Origin: Spirochaetaceae bacterium
GTDB taxonomy: Bacteria; Spirochaetota; Spirochaetia; Treponematales; Treponemataceae
Reading direction: 5' to 3'
Length of the DNA stretch: 6,902 nucleotides
Assembly: GCA_017646305.1 (NCBI GenBank)
Contig: JAGCMR010000016.1
Location: 1-6,902, forward strand
Below the pieces are notes generated by a model. That model saw only the letters and a program-made list of their open reading frames with translations. It ran no database searches and was not told the DNA's origin. Of this stretch, positions 1-5,536 are shown one piece after another; position 1 is the stretch's first letter; the number at the start of each line of letters is the position of its first letter. Both the position numbers and the translations under genes were made by a program.

Positions 1-923
1 AAGTCTTGGATTTCATCAAGGAACAAAATTCCCTTGTGTGCCAGCTGGATTTTACCTTGCTTTGGAGCTACTGCCCCTGTGAATGCTCCTTTTTCATGAC
101 CAAACAGCTCGTCGGCAGCTAGTTCAGAATCTAGTTGTCCACAAATAATGGTTTGAACTTCTGTTTTTTCTATATATCCCTTTGCTTTTTTTGTTGGAAC
201 GATAGTTGTTTCTATTAACGTTGACTTTCCTATTCCTCGTTCACCAAGTATAAGCATGGGAACATCTATGGCAGCGTTGCGTCTGATTTTTCCATCAAAG
301 TCTAGGTTTACTGGTGAGATTTCATTTGAGGTGTAGGTTTGTTTTTCTATAGCATCAATGAAAGGATTTTTTTCAATTTCCATTTCATAGAGTTCATAGG
401 TATCTGTTTGGGGTGTTTTTTTTCCTCTGTCAGAAAATCTTTGCCAAATATGGACATTATCGCCAAAGGAACGGGTAAGGAGTGATTTTGTATAAAGAGA
501 AATCCAGGCAAATCGCATGGATTGGGTACCAGAGGTGAGGGTAAGATGTAATTCATGGGGATTAAGTTTAATAATCTCTGGAAACACAAAGTTTGTAATA
601 GCTGATTCGATAGCTTTTAGGCTGTCGGCGCTTCCTTCGGGAAATTCAGATGAGGGAATAATTAATGGAATAAAGTTGATACTGCTGTCTTTATAATATT
701 CCGTGAGAAAGGCTATTCTTTCTTGAGGATTCCTTCCTTTAGGCCATTTTTCAGAAGGTTTATCTTTAATAGTGGTATTTTCGTATATGTATTGGCAAAT
801 AAGATAGACGATGGCTGTGGGTTTTATCTTGTGGGCTACAAGCCCTTTTAGTGTATTTTCAAGTGCAATGCTTCCAAGGTGATTTGGATCCCAAAATGCT
901 AAAATAATTTGTTTTTCTACCAT
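1..923 (-). CDS. Sigma-54-dependent activator (bEBP) with RtcR/CARF-like sensor, partial
   Basis: The gene runs off the left edge; 307 residues are visible from ATG 923-921, preceded by an AGAGGA ribosome site at 930-935. Residues about 1-190 form a sensor domain. It carries an S131-G-T-Q-S-M136 motif after beta-strand-like residues, which resembles the SGGTxxM signature of CARF domains such as that of E. coli RtcR. From about residue 207 an AAA+ domain begins: Walker A G227-E-R-G-I-G-K-S-T235, the sigma-54-contacting loop G279-A-F-T-G-A284, and Walker B F301-L-D-E304. GAFTGA is diagnostic of activators that use ATP to remodel sigma-54 RNA polymerase. The end of the AAA+ domain and the expected DNA-binding HTH lie outside the window. 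The gene diverges from the operon at 1120, which has a sigma-54 promoter, so that operon is its likely target. The bEBP call is near certain. The CARF call is good but rests on one motif and on context; the ligand is unknown. Confidence 0.93.
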   Translation of the reverse strand, partial: MVEKQIILAFWDPNHLGSIALENTLKGLVAHKIKPTAIVYLICQYIYENTTIKDKPSEKWPKGRNPQERIAFLTEYYKDSSINFIPLIIPSSEFPEGSADSLKAIESAITNFVFPEIIKLNPHELHLTLTSGTQSMRFAWISLYTKSLLTRSFGDNVHIWQRFSDRGKKTPQTDTYELYEMEIEKNPFIDAIEKQTYTSNEISPVNLDFDGKIRRNAAIDVPMLILGERGIGKSTLIETTIVPTKKAKGYIEKTEVQTIICGQLDSELAADELFGHEKGAFTGAVAPKQGKIQLAHKGILFLDEIQD

Positions 924-940
924 TCTTATTCCTCTGTATC

Positions 941-969
941 ATTATAAGGTTAAAAAATACCTTTGTAAA
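941..969 (-). promoter_or_regulatory. Sigma-70 type promoter of the bEBP gene
   Basis: On the minus strand, TTTACA (964-969) is followed after exactly 17 bases by a consensus TATAAT (946-941). Transcription would start near 934, giving a leader of only about 11 bases that begins within or next to the AGAGGA ribosome site. This is unusually short. The -35 box lies inside the palindrome at 958-973, which suggests autoregulation. Confidence 0.7.
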
Positions 970-974
970 GGTAA
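946..974. promoter_or_regulatory. Candidate activator binding site (UAS/operator)
   Basis: The perfect palindrome TACCTTTGTAAAGGTA (7-bp arms, 2-bp centre) spans 958-973. An extra half-site, AAGGTTA at 946-952, lies 22 bp (two helical turns) from AAGGTAA at 968-974 in the same orientation. The palindrome centre is about 106 bp upstream of the predicted sigma-54 start, inside the usual range for bEBP enhancers. It also covers the -35 box of the bEBP's own promoter. A dual role, activating the operon and repressing its own gene, is inferred. Confidence 0.55.
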
Positions 975-995
975 AATTATTCTTATTTCATTTTG

Positions 996-1039
996 ATTTA
1001 TGAGGGTCTAGGGAAAAAAACTTCATTTTTCTCATAATC
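996..1039. repeat. Spaced inverted repeat between enhancer and promoter
   Basis: TTATGAG (998-1004) and CTCATAA (1031-1037) are exact inverse complements. The match extends to GAT/ATC at the outer ends (996-998 and 1037-1039) if one T is bulged on the left. The arms start 33 bp apart, about three helical turns. It could be a second pair of half-sites for a regulator or a bend site in this AT-rich spacer; it could also be chance. No terminator-like U-tract follows. Confidence 0.3.
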
Positions 1040-1045
1040 TAAAGT

Positions 1046-1061
1046 TGGCATGGAAATTGCT
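1046..1061 (+). promoter_or_regulatory. Sigma-54 (-24/-12) promoter of the operon
   Basis: TGGCATGGAAATTGCT matches the consensus TGGCACG-N4-TTGCW with one change (C to T at position 6). The GG (1047-1048) and GC (1059-1060) are separated by exactly 10 bases, as sigma-54 RNA polymerase requires. Setting C1060 as -12 puts the start at about 1072. With the divergent GAFTGA activator and the palindrome at 958-973, all cis and trans parts of a bEBP-controlled promoter are present. Confidence 0.9.
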
Positions 1062-1072
1062 TATATATGATG

Positions 1073-1091
1073 GGTGATACATGGTATCACC
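1073..1091 (+). promoter_or_regulatory. Perfect hairpin at the 5' end of the operon mRNA
   Basis: GGTGATAC (1073-1080) and GTATCACC (1084-1091) pair perfectly around a 3-base loop, ATG. Two further pairs form if G1072 bulges. The predicted sigma-54 start is about 1072, so the transcript would open with this stem. Possible roles are protection of the 5' end, an RNA recognition element, or a DNA operator over the start site. It lies 14 bases upstream of the AAAGGAG ribosome site (1105-1111) and does not occlude it. Confidence 0.6.
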
Positions 1092-1119
1092 ATAACAAAC
1101 CATTAAAGGAGATAAGGTT

Positions 1120-1533
1120 ATGAGTATTTTTTCACGCAAAGATAAGTCAAAGGTTGAAGCTAGTTTCGAGTCAATTAAGAGAGGAAAGTTTAATGCTGAC
1201 GATATATCTACAGTTATTAATAACACGGAAGGTATTCTGACCAAAAGTTCCAACGGTCCCTTAGAGAATTTTTTTGATGACATTAAAACCATGTGCGACA
1301 TGGTAGCTGCCTGGGTAAAAAAGGAATACAGGGAAATTCCTTACAGAACAATTGGAATGATAATTCTGACCCTGGTGTACGTATTTTCCCCACTGGATAT
1401 TATTTCAGATGCTCTTCCTGGAGTAGGCTTGCTGGATGACGCAATGATGGTGACCTTCTGTTTGAAGGCAGTTCAGAGTGATATAGAAGATTTTAGAGTT
1501 TGGAAAAAAGCTAATAAAGGTGCAAGAGGCTAA
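1120..1533 (+). CDS. DUF1232 (YkvA-like) small membrane protein
   Basis: This 137-residue protein is the first gene after the sigma-54 promoter. The start is set by AAAGGAG at 1105-1111, eight bases before the ATG. The N-terminal 70 residues are polar and charged. Residues about 75-120 match the DUF1232 family: a hydrophobic helix, then SPLDIISDALPGVGLLDD at 90-107, then a second hydrophobic helix. This gives a likely two-segment membrane hairpin. DUF1232 proteins are widespread with no firmly known biochemical role; some occur beside stress or defence genes. Here it may be the membrane-facing part of the induced response, which is inferred from position only. The next gene's ribosome site overlaps its stop codon, so the two are tightly coupled. 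Confidence 0.88.
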   Translation: MSIFSRKDKSKVEASFESIKRGKFNADDISTVINNTEGILTKSSNGPLENFFDDIKTMCDMVAAWVKKEYREIPYRTIGMIILTLVYVFSPLDIISDALPGVGLLDDAMMVTFCLKAVQSDIEDFRVWKKANKGARG

Positions 1534-1545
1534 GGAGGAAGGACT

Positions 1546-2019
1546 ATGACACCTACAAACAGTAGAAATGAATACTTTGAGATTCCAGGAAACTTATCTA
1601 TTACTCAACTAAAGTACTTTAAGGTTGTGGCTAAGTGTGGGCATGTTGGTAAGGGAATGTATTTTAAGGGGCAGTTCTATGTGGCAGCAGATAGTGCATC
1701 TCGTGCAGCTGCAAAAACAAGACAGTTTCCTCGAGTAAAGCATGATTACAAGGATGCCATTATTTCTGTAACAGAAATTTCTTATAAGGATTACTTGGAT
1801 GGACAGAACTATGAATACAATCGACCATATTACAACTGTAAAAATAAGCAAGAGCAGTCTTTGTATTGGGACGAAATTAGCCAAGATGTTCATTTAGAAG
1901 AGAAGAAAGAAGTGAAAGTATCCAAGAAACATTCATTGATGAAAACTTTTAATCATGATCCATTGTATTCTGAACTGAAAAGATACAAGGGAAATATTAA
2001 TCTGATTGAGATTGCATAG
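1546..2019 (+). CDS. Uncharacterised operon protein with Cys-Gly-His and PRVKH motifs
   Basis: This is a 157-residue protein I do not recognise by function. It starts 12 bases after the previous stop, with AAGGAGGAA at 1532-1540 overlapping that stop, so it is translated as part of the operon. Residues about 24-80 look like a compact conserved core: K-C-G-H-V-G-K-G at 30-37, an aromatic beta-like stretch with FYVAADS (44-50), an Ala-rich helix, then PRVKHDYKDAI at 62-72. C31, H33 and H66 are possible metal or catalytic residues, but nothing proves it. Residues 90-115 are Tyr/Asn/Gln-rich with C98, followed by a Lys/Glu-rich segment (118-129). There is no signal peptide or membrane segment, so it is probably cytosolic. 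An RNA- or nucleotide-binding role would suit the context but is speculation. Confidence 0.8.
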   Translation: MTPTNSRNEYFEIPGNLSITQLKYFKVVAKCGHVGKGMYFKGQFYVAADSASRAAAKTRQFPRVKHDYKDAIISVTEISYKDYLDGQNYEYNRPYYNCKNKQEQSLYWDEISQDVHLEEKKEVKVSKKHSLMKTFNHDPLYSELKRYKGNINLIEIA

Positions 2020-2052
2020 TTTGCTAGTGAAATTCTTGAAGGATGTTCTTCT

Positions 2053-2082
2053 AACTTCACTTTTATGTGATAAAATGAAGTT
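2053..2082 (+). promoter_or_regulatory. Intergenic hairpin 1
   Basis: AACTTCA-C-TTTTAT (2053-2066) pairs with ATAAAA-TGAAGTT (2070-2082) around a GTG loop. That is 13 base pairs with one bulged C (2060). The next bases are GAGTTAAA rather than a U-tract, so a classical terminator is unlikely. It may be an mRNA processing or stability element, or a protein-binding site within the operon. Confidence 0.55.
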
Positions 2083-2092
2083 GAGTTAAAAT

Positions 2093-2134
2093 TCCTTGTT
2101 TTGAAAGGTTTTGTCAACTTTGATAAAACAAGGA
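2093..2134 (+). promoter_or_regulatory. Intergenic hairpin 2
   Basis: TCCTTGTTTT (2093-2102) pairs exactly with AAAACAAGGA (2125-2134). Inside, AAAG-(G)-TT and AACTTT form a second stem around TTGTC, with a small G/GAT internal loop. The whole is a long, near-continuous hairpin 41 bases before the CARF gene. It has no U-tract. The GGAGGTGA ribosome site at 2163-2170 stays free. A weak sigma-70 match within it (TTGAAA 2101-2106, TAAAAC 2124-2129, 17-base spacer) could give an internal promoter, but this is not convincing. Confidence 0.55.
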
Positions 2135-2174
2135 TACTTTAAAGTTTCAGAAAGATAATCCTGGAGGTGATTTT

Positions 2175-2801
2175 ATGAAAAAGATTGTAATTTCAACTTT
2201 ACCAACGAGCAATAGATTGGAAAAGAGATTGTATCCTGTAAATGGAAATACATCGATTCAAGTGGATGTACCAGTTTATTTTGCAGTGAATTCTGCATTA
2301 GCAAATAATCTGGAGAAGGATGATGACGTTAAGGTTATCTTGATTGGAACAACAAGGGAAGGGGACGCTCTTCAAGAGAACGTAACTAAGTTTATGGATG
2401 AGCTACGAGAACTGAATGTTGTTGGAGCTAACATCCGTGAAGCATTTATCTCTAGACCCTTTGATGAAACAAAGACAAATTTCCACAAGCTTTATGAGCA
2501 GCTTTTGGATGAGTTGGAAGAAGATGCCGAGTTGTATGTAGATGTTACCTTTGGCCCTAAGACTCCGGTGCTTCTGATTTTTAGTGTTCTGCAATTTGCA
2601 GAAAAATTCTTTCATTGCACCATTGGAAATATTGTTTATTCAAAGGTTGAATTCAAGTCTGGCTCATCAGAAATTGTTCCTGGCTCTGAAATGATTTACG
2701 ATATTACCCCTTTGTATATGCTCAATAGTCTTACTACCGTGCTAGAGTGTTCAGATAGTAAGAAAGCAGTACAGACTATAAAAACTCTTTTTGAGGACTG
2801 A
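2175..2801 (+). CDS. Stand-alone CARF-like protein (TM1812/Csx type)
   Basis: This is a 208-residue cytosolic protein with a very strong ribosome site (GGAGGTGA, 2163-2170). Its layout follows CARF proteins related to TM1812/Csx2. There is an N-terminal strand (residues 3-9), then VKVILIGTT at 52-60. The central V122-D-V-T-F-G-P-K129 sits where the family has a D-hT-H/F-G signature, and is followed by a hydrophobic helix. Then come NIVYS at 152-156 and the closing Y-D-I-T-P-L-Y-M-L around 175-183. CARF domains bind cyclic oligoadenylates or related nucleotides. Most Csx proteins carry a C-terminal HEPN or nuclease effector; this one ends after the sensor fold, so it is a sensor, adaptor or ring nuclease without an attached effector. 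Its stop lies 3 bases before the next start, which implies a joint function with the sigma-like protein. Family assignment is by motif only. Confidence 0.75.
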   Translation: MKKIVISTLPTSNRLEKRLYPVNGNTSIQVDVPVYFAVNSALANNLEKDDDVKVILIGTTREGDALQENVTKFMDELRELNVVGANIREAFISRPFDETKTNFHKLYEQLLDELEEDAELYVDVTFGPKTPVLLIFSVLQFAEKFFHCTIGNIVYSKVEFKSGSSEIVPGSEMIYDITPLYMLNSLTTVLECSDSKKAVQTIKTLFED

Positions 2802-2804
2802 TGT

Positions 2805-3887
2805 ATGACGAGTAGTGCCAACAATCATTTTGATTGTATCTGTAGATTGTATTCTGAATATCAGGAGTTGCTTGATAAGGAAAATGTAGAGATTCAACGA
2901 CAAACTCTTAAGGAAAAAATTATTATTCAGGTTTGTCAAATCTTTTACCTAGATGAGCAATGCAACTCTATTTTGGATGAAGATGAGGGGCACAATGTAA
3001 AAAAGGAAAATAAAAAGTATTCTGATGAAATATTTCTTGTTACGCTTGAGTGCTTTAAAAACTTTGAAAAGCAATTTCATTGTGATAAAGCCTTGGGGAA
3101 TCAGGCTTCCAAGACAGGAGAGGATTTTGCAAGGTATGTTTTGTCGGCAGTAAATAAAAAGCTTTGTTATTTGAAGGCTCAAGAAGGAATTAATGAGGCT
3201 AATCAAATGAAAATTCCAAGAGAAAAATTGAATTTGATTAGAAAAATCAAGAAGGAAGATGAGCATTTATCCTCCTTGATAAAAAACAAGGGACGTCGTG
3301 CTGAGCAAATAAAGAAGTTGCTCCGTCTTGATGATAGTGAGTTTGAATTATTGTATAACTGTGCAATAAATAAAACTCAATCTTTAGATTCCTGTTATTC
3401 GGGAGAGAATGATGAAATTTCCCTTATGGATTTTGTCAAGGATGAGTCGTTGGACATTGAAGGAACCATTGTTGAAGGTATAGAAGCAAGAAAAGCATTA
3501 ACAAGTATTTTGTCTCAAATGCAACAGCTTTGGGAAAAGAAAAGGGATAAATCGCTTTCGGATATATTGACGGTATATATTCTGCAGACCATGTTTGATA
3601 AAACTTCCAGTACGGTGGCAAGTACTAGTAAGAAGTCGATAGCATATGCTAATATAGACATATTGCAAAAATTTTCATTCTTGAACAGGGAAATGGTAAA
3701 TAGTTTTTTTAATGATACAACCTATTCTTTACCCAATCAAGTGGAAATTGGAGCAATGCATGGTGGACTTACAAAAAGTGCTGTTTCTAAGAAATTAAGT
3801 CGGTTTTTAGAAAGCTTGCAGGCAGTATATGGTGATAAAGTTTCATATAATGAGTCGATGCAAAAGATTGCATTTGAATTGAGTTGA
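2805..3887 (+). CDS. Divergent sigma-70-like factor
   Basis: The gene encodes 360 residues. The start is ATG 2805, with GAGG at 2793-2796; an out-of-frame ATG at 2801 overlaps the previous stop. After a non-conserved N-terminus (1-70), residues about 75-120 resemble sigma region 2 in weak form, ending in FARYVLSAVNKKL. Residues 136-190 resemble region 3: K-I-P-R-E-K, basic helices, then an HTH-like stretch rich in K/R/L. An S193-L-D195 linker and an acidic segment (201-221) are typical of the region 3-4 junction. Residues 228-336 would hold a divergent region 4 that ends in a clear helix-turn-helix, with QVEIGAMHGGLTKSAVSKKL at 312-331. It is longer than usual alternative sigmas, and the region 4 part carries an insertion (about 265-308). 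Coupled translation with the CARF protein suggests that the CARF protein controls it. It could instead be a DNA-binding protein that no longer binds core polymerase. Confidence 0.7.
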   Translation: MTSSANNHFDCICRLYSEYQELLDKENVEIQRQTLKEKIIIQVCQIFYLDEQCNSILDEDEGHNVKKENKKYSDEIFLVTLECFKNFEKQFHCDKALGNQASKTGEDFARYVLSAVNKKLCYLKAQEGINEANQMKIPREKLNLIRKIKKEDEHLSSLIKNKGRRAEQIKKLLRLDDSEFELLYNCAINKTQSLDSCYSGENDEISLMDFVKDESLDIEGTIVEGIEARKALTSILSQMQQLWEKKRDKSLSDILTVYILQTMFDKTSSTVASTSKKSIAYANIDILQKFSFLNREMVNSFFNDTTYSLPNQVEIGAMHGGLTKSAVSKKLSRFLESLQAVYGDKVSYNESMQKIAFELS

Positions 3888-3929
3888 TTTAAAATCTACT
3901 AGCTCCATTGATACAAAAGGAGGTAATAT

Positions 3930-4112
3930 ATGAGAGCACCACAACCAGGGGAGACTGTTCATTTGCTTTGCAAAAAATGCCAGCATACTTTTACTGGGCC
4001 TTGTCCTAATCGTTTGGGAATTGGTTTTATCATAGAAAAGATGAAAGATGAGCCCAAGTGTCCTAAGTGCGGGAGTAAAAAGCTTGTGCTGAGTCCTTGG
4101 ATAAATTATTAA
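3930..4112 (+). CDS. Small zinc-ribbon protein
   Basis: This 60-residue protein has a near-perfect ribosome site, AAAAGGAGGT at 3915-3924. Two CxxC knuckles (C14-K-K-C17 and C44-P-K-C47) are 26 residues apart, the layout of a zinc ribbon; C25 in GPCPNR is an extra cysteine. The short basic C-terminus ends in SPWINY. Zinc ribbons of this size bind nucleic acid or act as protein adaptors. It follows the sigma-like gene by 42 bases with no terminator between, so it is probably the last gene of the operon. Partner and target are unknown. Confidence 0.75.
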   Translation: MRAPQPGETVHLLCKKCQHTFTGPCPNRLGIGFIIEKMKDEPKCPKCGSKKLVLSPWINY

Positions 4113-4134
4113 ACAAATTCTTTACTCCATTCGA

Positions 4135-4224
4135 ATGAGAAAGGTAAAGGTGCTTGAACCAGTCAGTTTTCAGCAGTTGATTCGAGAACGCCTCTCAAAG
4201 CAACTGGAACTCATGAAGCAATAA
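4135..4224 (+). pseudogene. 29-codon ORF, possible gene remnant
   Basis: An ATG at 4135 opens 29 codons of charged, helix-like sequence (MRKVKVLEPV at the start, SKQLELMKQ at the end) with no ribosome site in front. It looks like a fragment of a larger gene, perhaps left by insertion or deletion, but I cannot name the parent. It overlaps a small palindrome, CATTCGAATG at 4128-4137. No convincing terminator for either converging gene is seen in 4113-4228. Confidence 0.25.
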
Positions 4225-4228
4225 AATG

Positions 4229-5536
4229 TTAGATAGCAGTTTCGGCCTTAATTTGATCTATTGCATACAACGGAAGATTGATGAGCCAGTCTTCTTTTTT
4301 GTAATCTGACATGGATGTACGGACAGAAACTTCTGGAGAAAATTTTTCCTGATAAGTTTTTAAGCTTTTTGCTCTAAGATTTACTTCAGCCTTTACTTCT
4401 ACAGGAACAATGATGTCGCCTGTATCAATAACAAAGTCAACTTCGCAAGAGCCTCTGTCGTTGGTATAGTAATAAACAGCTACGTCTTGGATGGTCTTTA
4501 ATTGCTGACAAACGAACTGCTCTGTAAGGGCACCTTTGAACTCAATAAAAAGATCGTTTCCATCAAGCAATGTACGCTGACGAAGTCCAGTCATACACCC
4601 AAGGAGACCCACATCTACCACAAATAGTTTAAATGCTTTCAAGTCCTCATATGCCCCTAGGGGAATGCCTGCTACATTGATTCGGCTGATTTTGTGAACA
4701 AGTCCACAATCGGTGAGCCACATAATTGCAGTTTCATAGTCTTTAGCTCGAGCACCTTCACGAAGCAGACCATAAATGAACTTTTTGTTTTCTTTTGCCA
4801 GCTGCGAAGGAATACTGTTCCACAACATGCGGAGTTTCGGTACGATTTCATTGGGAGCATGTTTGGAAAAATCCTGTTCATAAGCTACAAGAATGTGCTT
4901 TTGAATTTCACGGACCTCATTAAAATCTTTATTCTCTGCAAAACTTTGTACGGCTTCAGGCATACCCCCAACAAAGTAATACTGCTTCAAGGCATCAATA
5001 TAAGTCTGCTTAAAGCTTGTAATCATTTGGAAATCCCGTTTGTCAAGCAGCTGGGCAAATTGTGTTTTATCGGTTGCCATTAAAAACTCTTTGAAAGAGA
5101 GGGGGTATAGTTTTAGGAAATCTACCTTGCCCACAGGAAAAGATGTGCCTTGATGCAAGGCAATGCCGAGTAACGAACCAGCACAAATAATGTGATACTG
5201 TGGTGCATTTTCATAGAAATACTTAAGGGACGAGAGTGCTCTGGGAACTTCCTGTACCTCATCAAAAATCAGCAAAGCATTATCAGGGTCGATTTTTCGT
5301 CCTACATACAGTTCTAATCCCATAATCAAGCGGTCTGTGTCTAAATCTGATGCAAACAGGTCCGACATTCTGGAGTTGGAATCAAAATTGATGTATATGG
5401 TATCCGCATAGGCCTGTCTGCCAAATTCTTTCATCAACCAAGTTTTACCAACCTGTCGAGCTCCTTCGATAATCAAAGGCTTGCGGCGTTTACTTTGTTT
5501 CCAGTTCAATAGATTTTCAATAGCAATTCGGTACAT
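4229..5536 (-). CDS. AAA_14/DUF4143 family ATPase
   Basis: The gene encodes 435 residues, the usual length for this family. The start ATG at 5536-5534 has GGAGGG at 5542-5547. Walker A is G25-A-R-Q-V-G-K-T32, Walker B is L88-L-I-F-D-E93, and the C-A-G-S-L-L-G motif (118-124) is typical of the AAA_14 domain. Residues from about 181 form the DUF4143 region. Near the C-terminus E365-V-D367 and E380-V-K382 fit a PD-(D/E)xK nuclease-like core. These ATPases are very common and scattered in anaerobes, often in several copies per genome; their role is not settled, and a defence or mobile-element link has been suggested. The gene converges on the operon and is less AT-rich in the line sampled, so it is probably a separate unit. 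Confidence 0.93.
   Translation of the reverse strand: MYRIAIENLLNWKQSKRRKPLIIEGARQVGKTWLMKEFGRQAYADTIYINFDSNSRMSDLFASDLDTDRLIMGLELYVGRKIDPDNALLIFDEVQEVPRALSSLKYFYENAPQYHIICAGSLLGIALHQGTSFPVGKVDFLKLYPLSFKEFLMATDKTQFAQLLDKRDFQMITSFKQTYIDALKQYYFVGGMPEAVQSFAENKDFNEVREIQKHILVAYEQDFSKHAPNEIVPKLRMLWNSIPSQLAKENKKFIYGLLREGARAKDYETAIMWLTDCGLVHKISRINVAGIPLGAYEDLKAFKLFVVDVGLLGCMTGLRQRTLLDGNDLFIEFKGALTEQFVCQQLKTIQDVAVYYYTNDRGSCEVDFVIDTGDIIVPVEVKAEVNLRAKSLKTYQEKFSPEVSVRTSMSDYKKEDWLINLPLYAIDQIKAETAI

Noticed and set aside
347..589. Minus-strand 80-residue ORF
   Set aside because: It lies in another frame of the bEBP gene, which is open across the whole 1-923 segment with clear family motifs.
4113..4228. 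Bidirectional terminator between the converging genes
   Set aside because: Only short stems (CTTTAC/GTAAAG, CATTCGAATG) without U-tracts are present.
4694..5083. Plus-strand 129-residue ORF
   Set aside because: It is antisense to the well-supported DUF4143 ATPase, has no recognisable motif and no good ribosome site.
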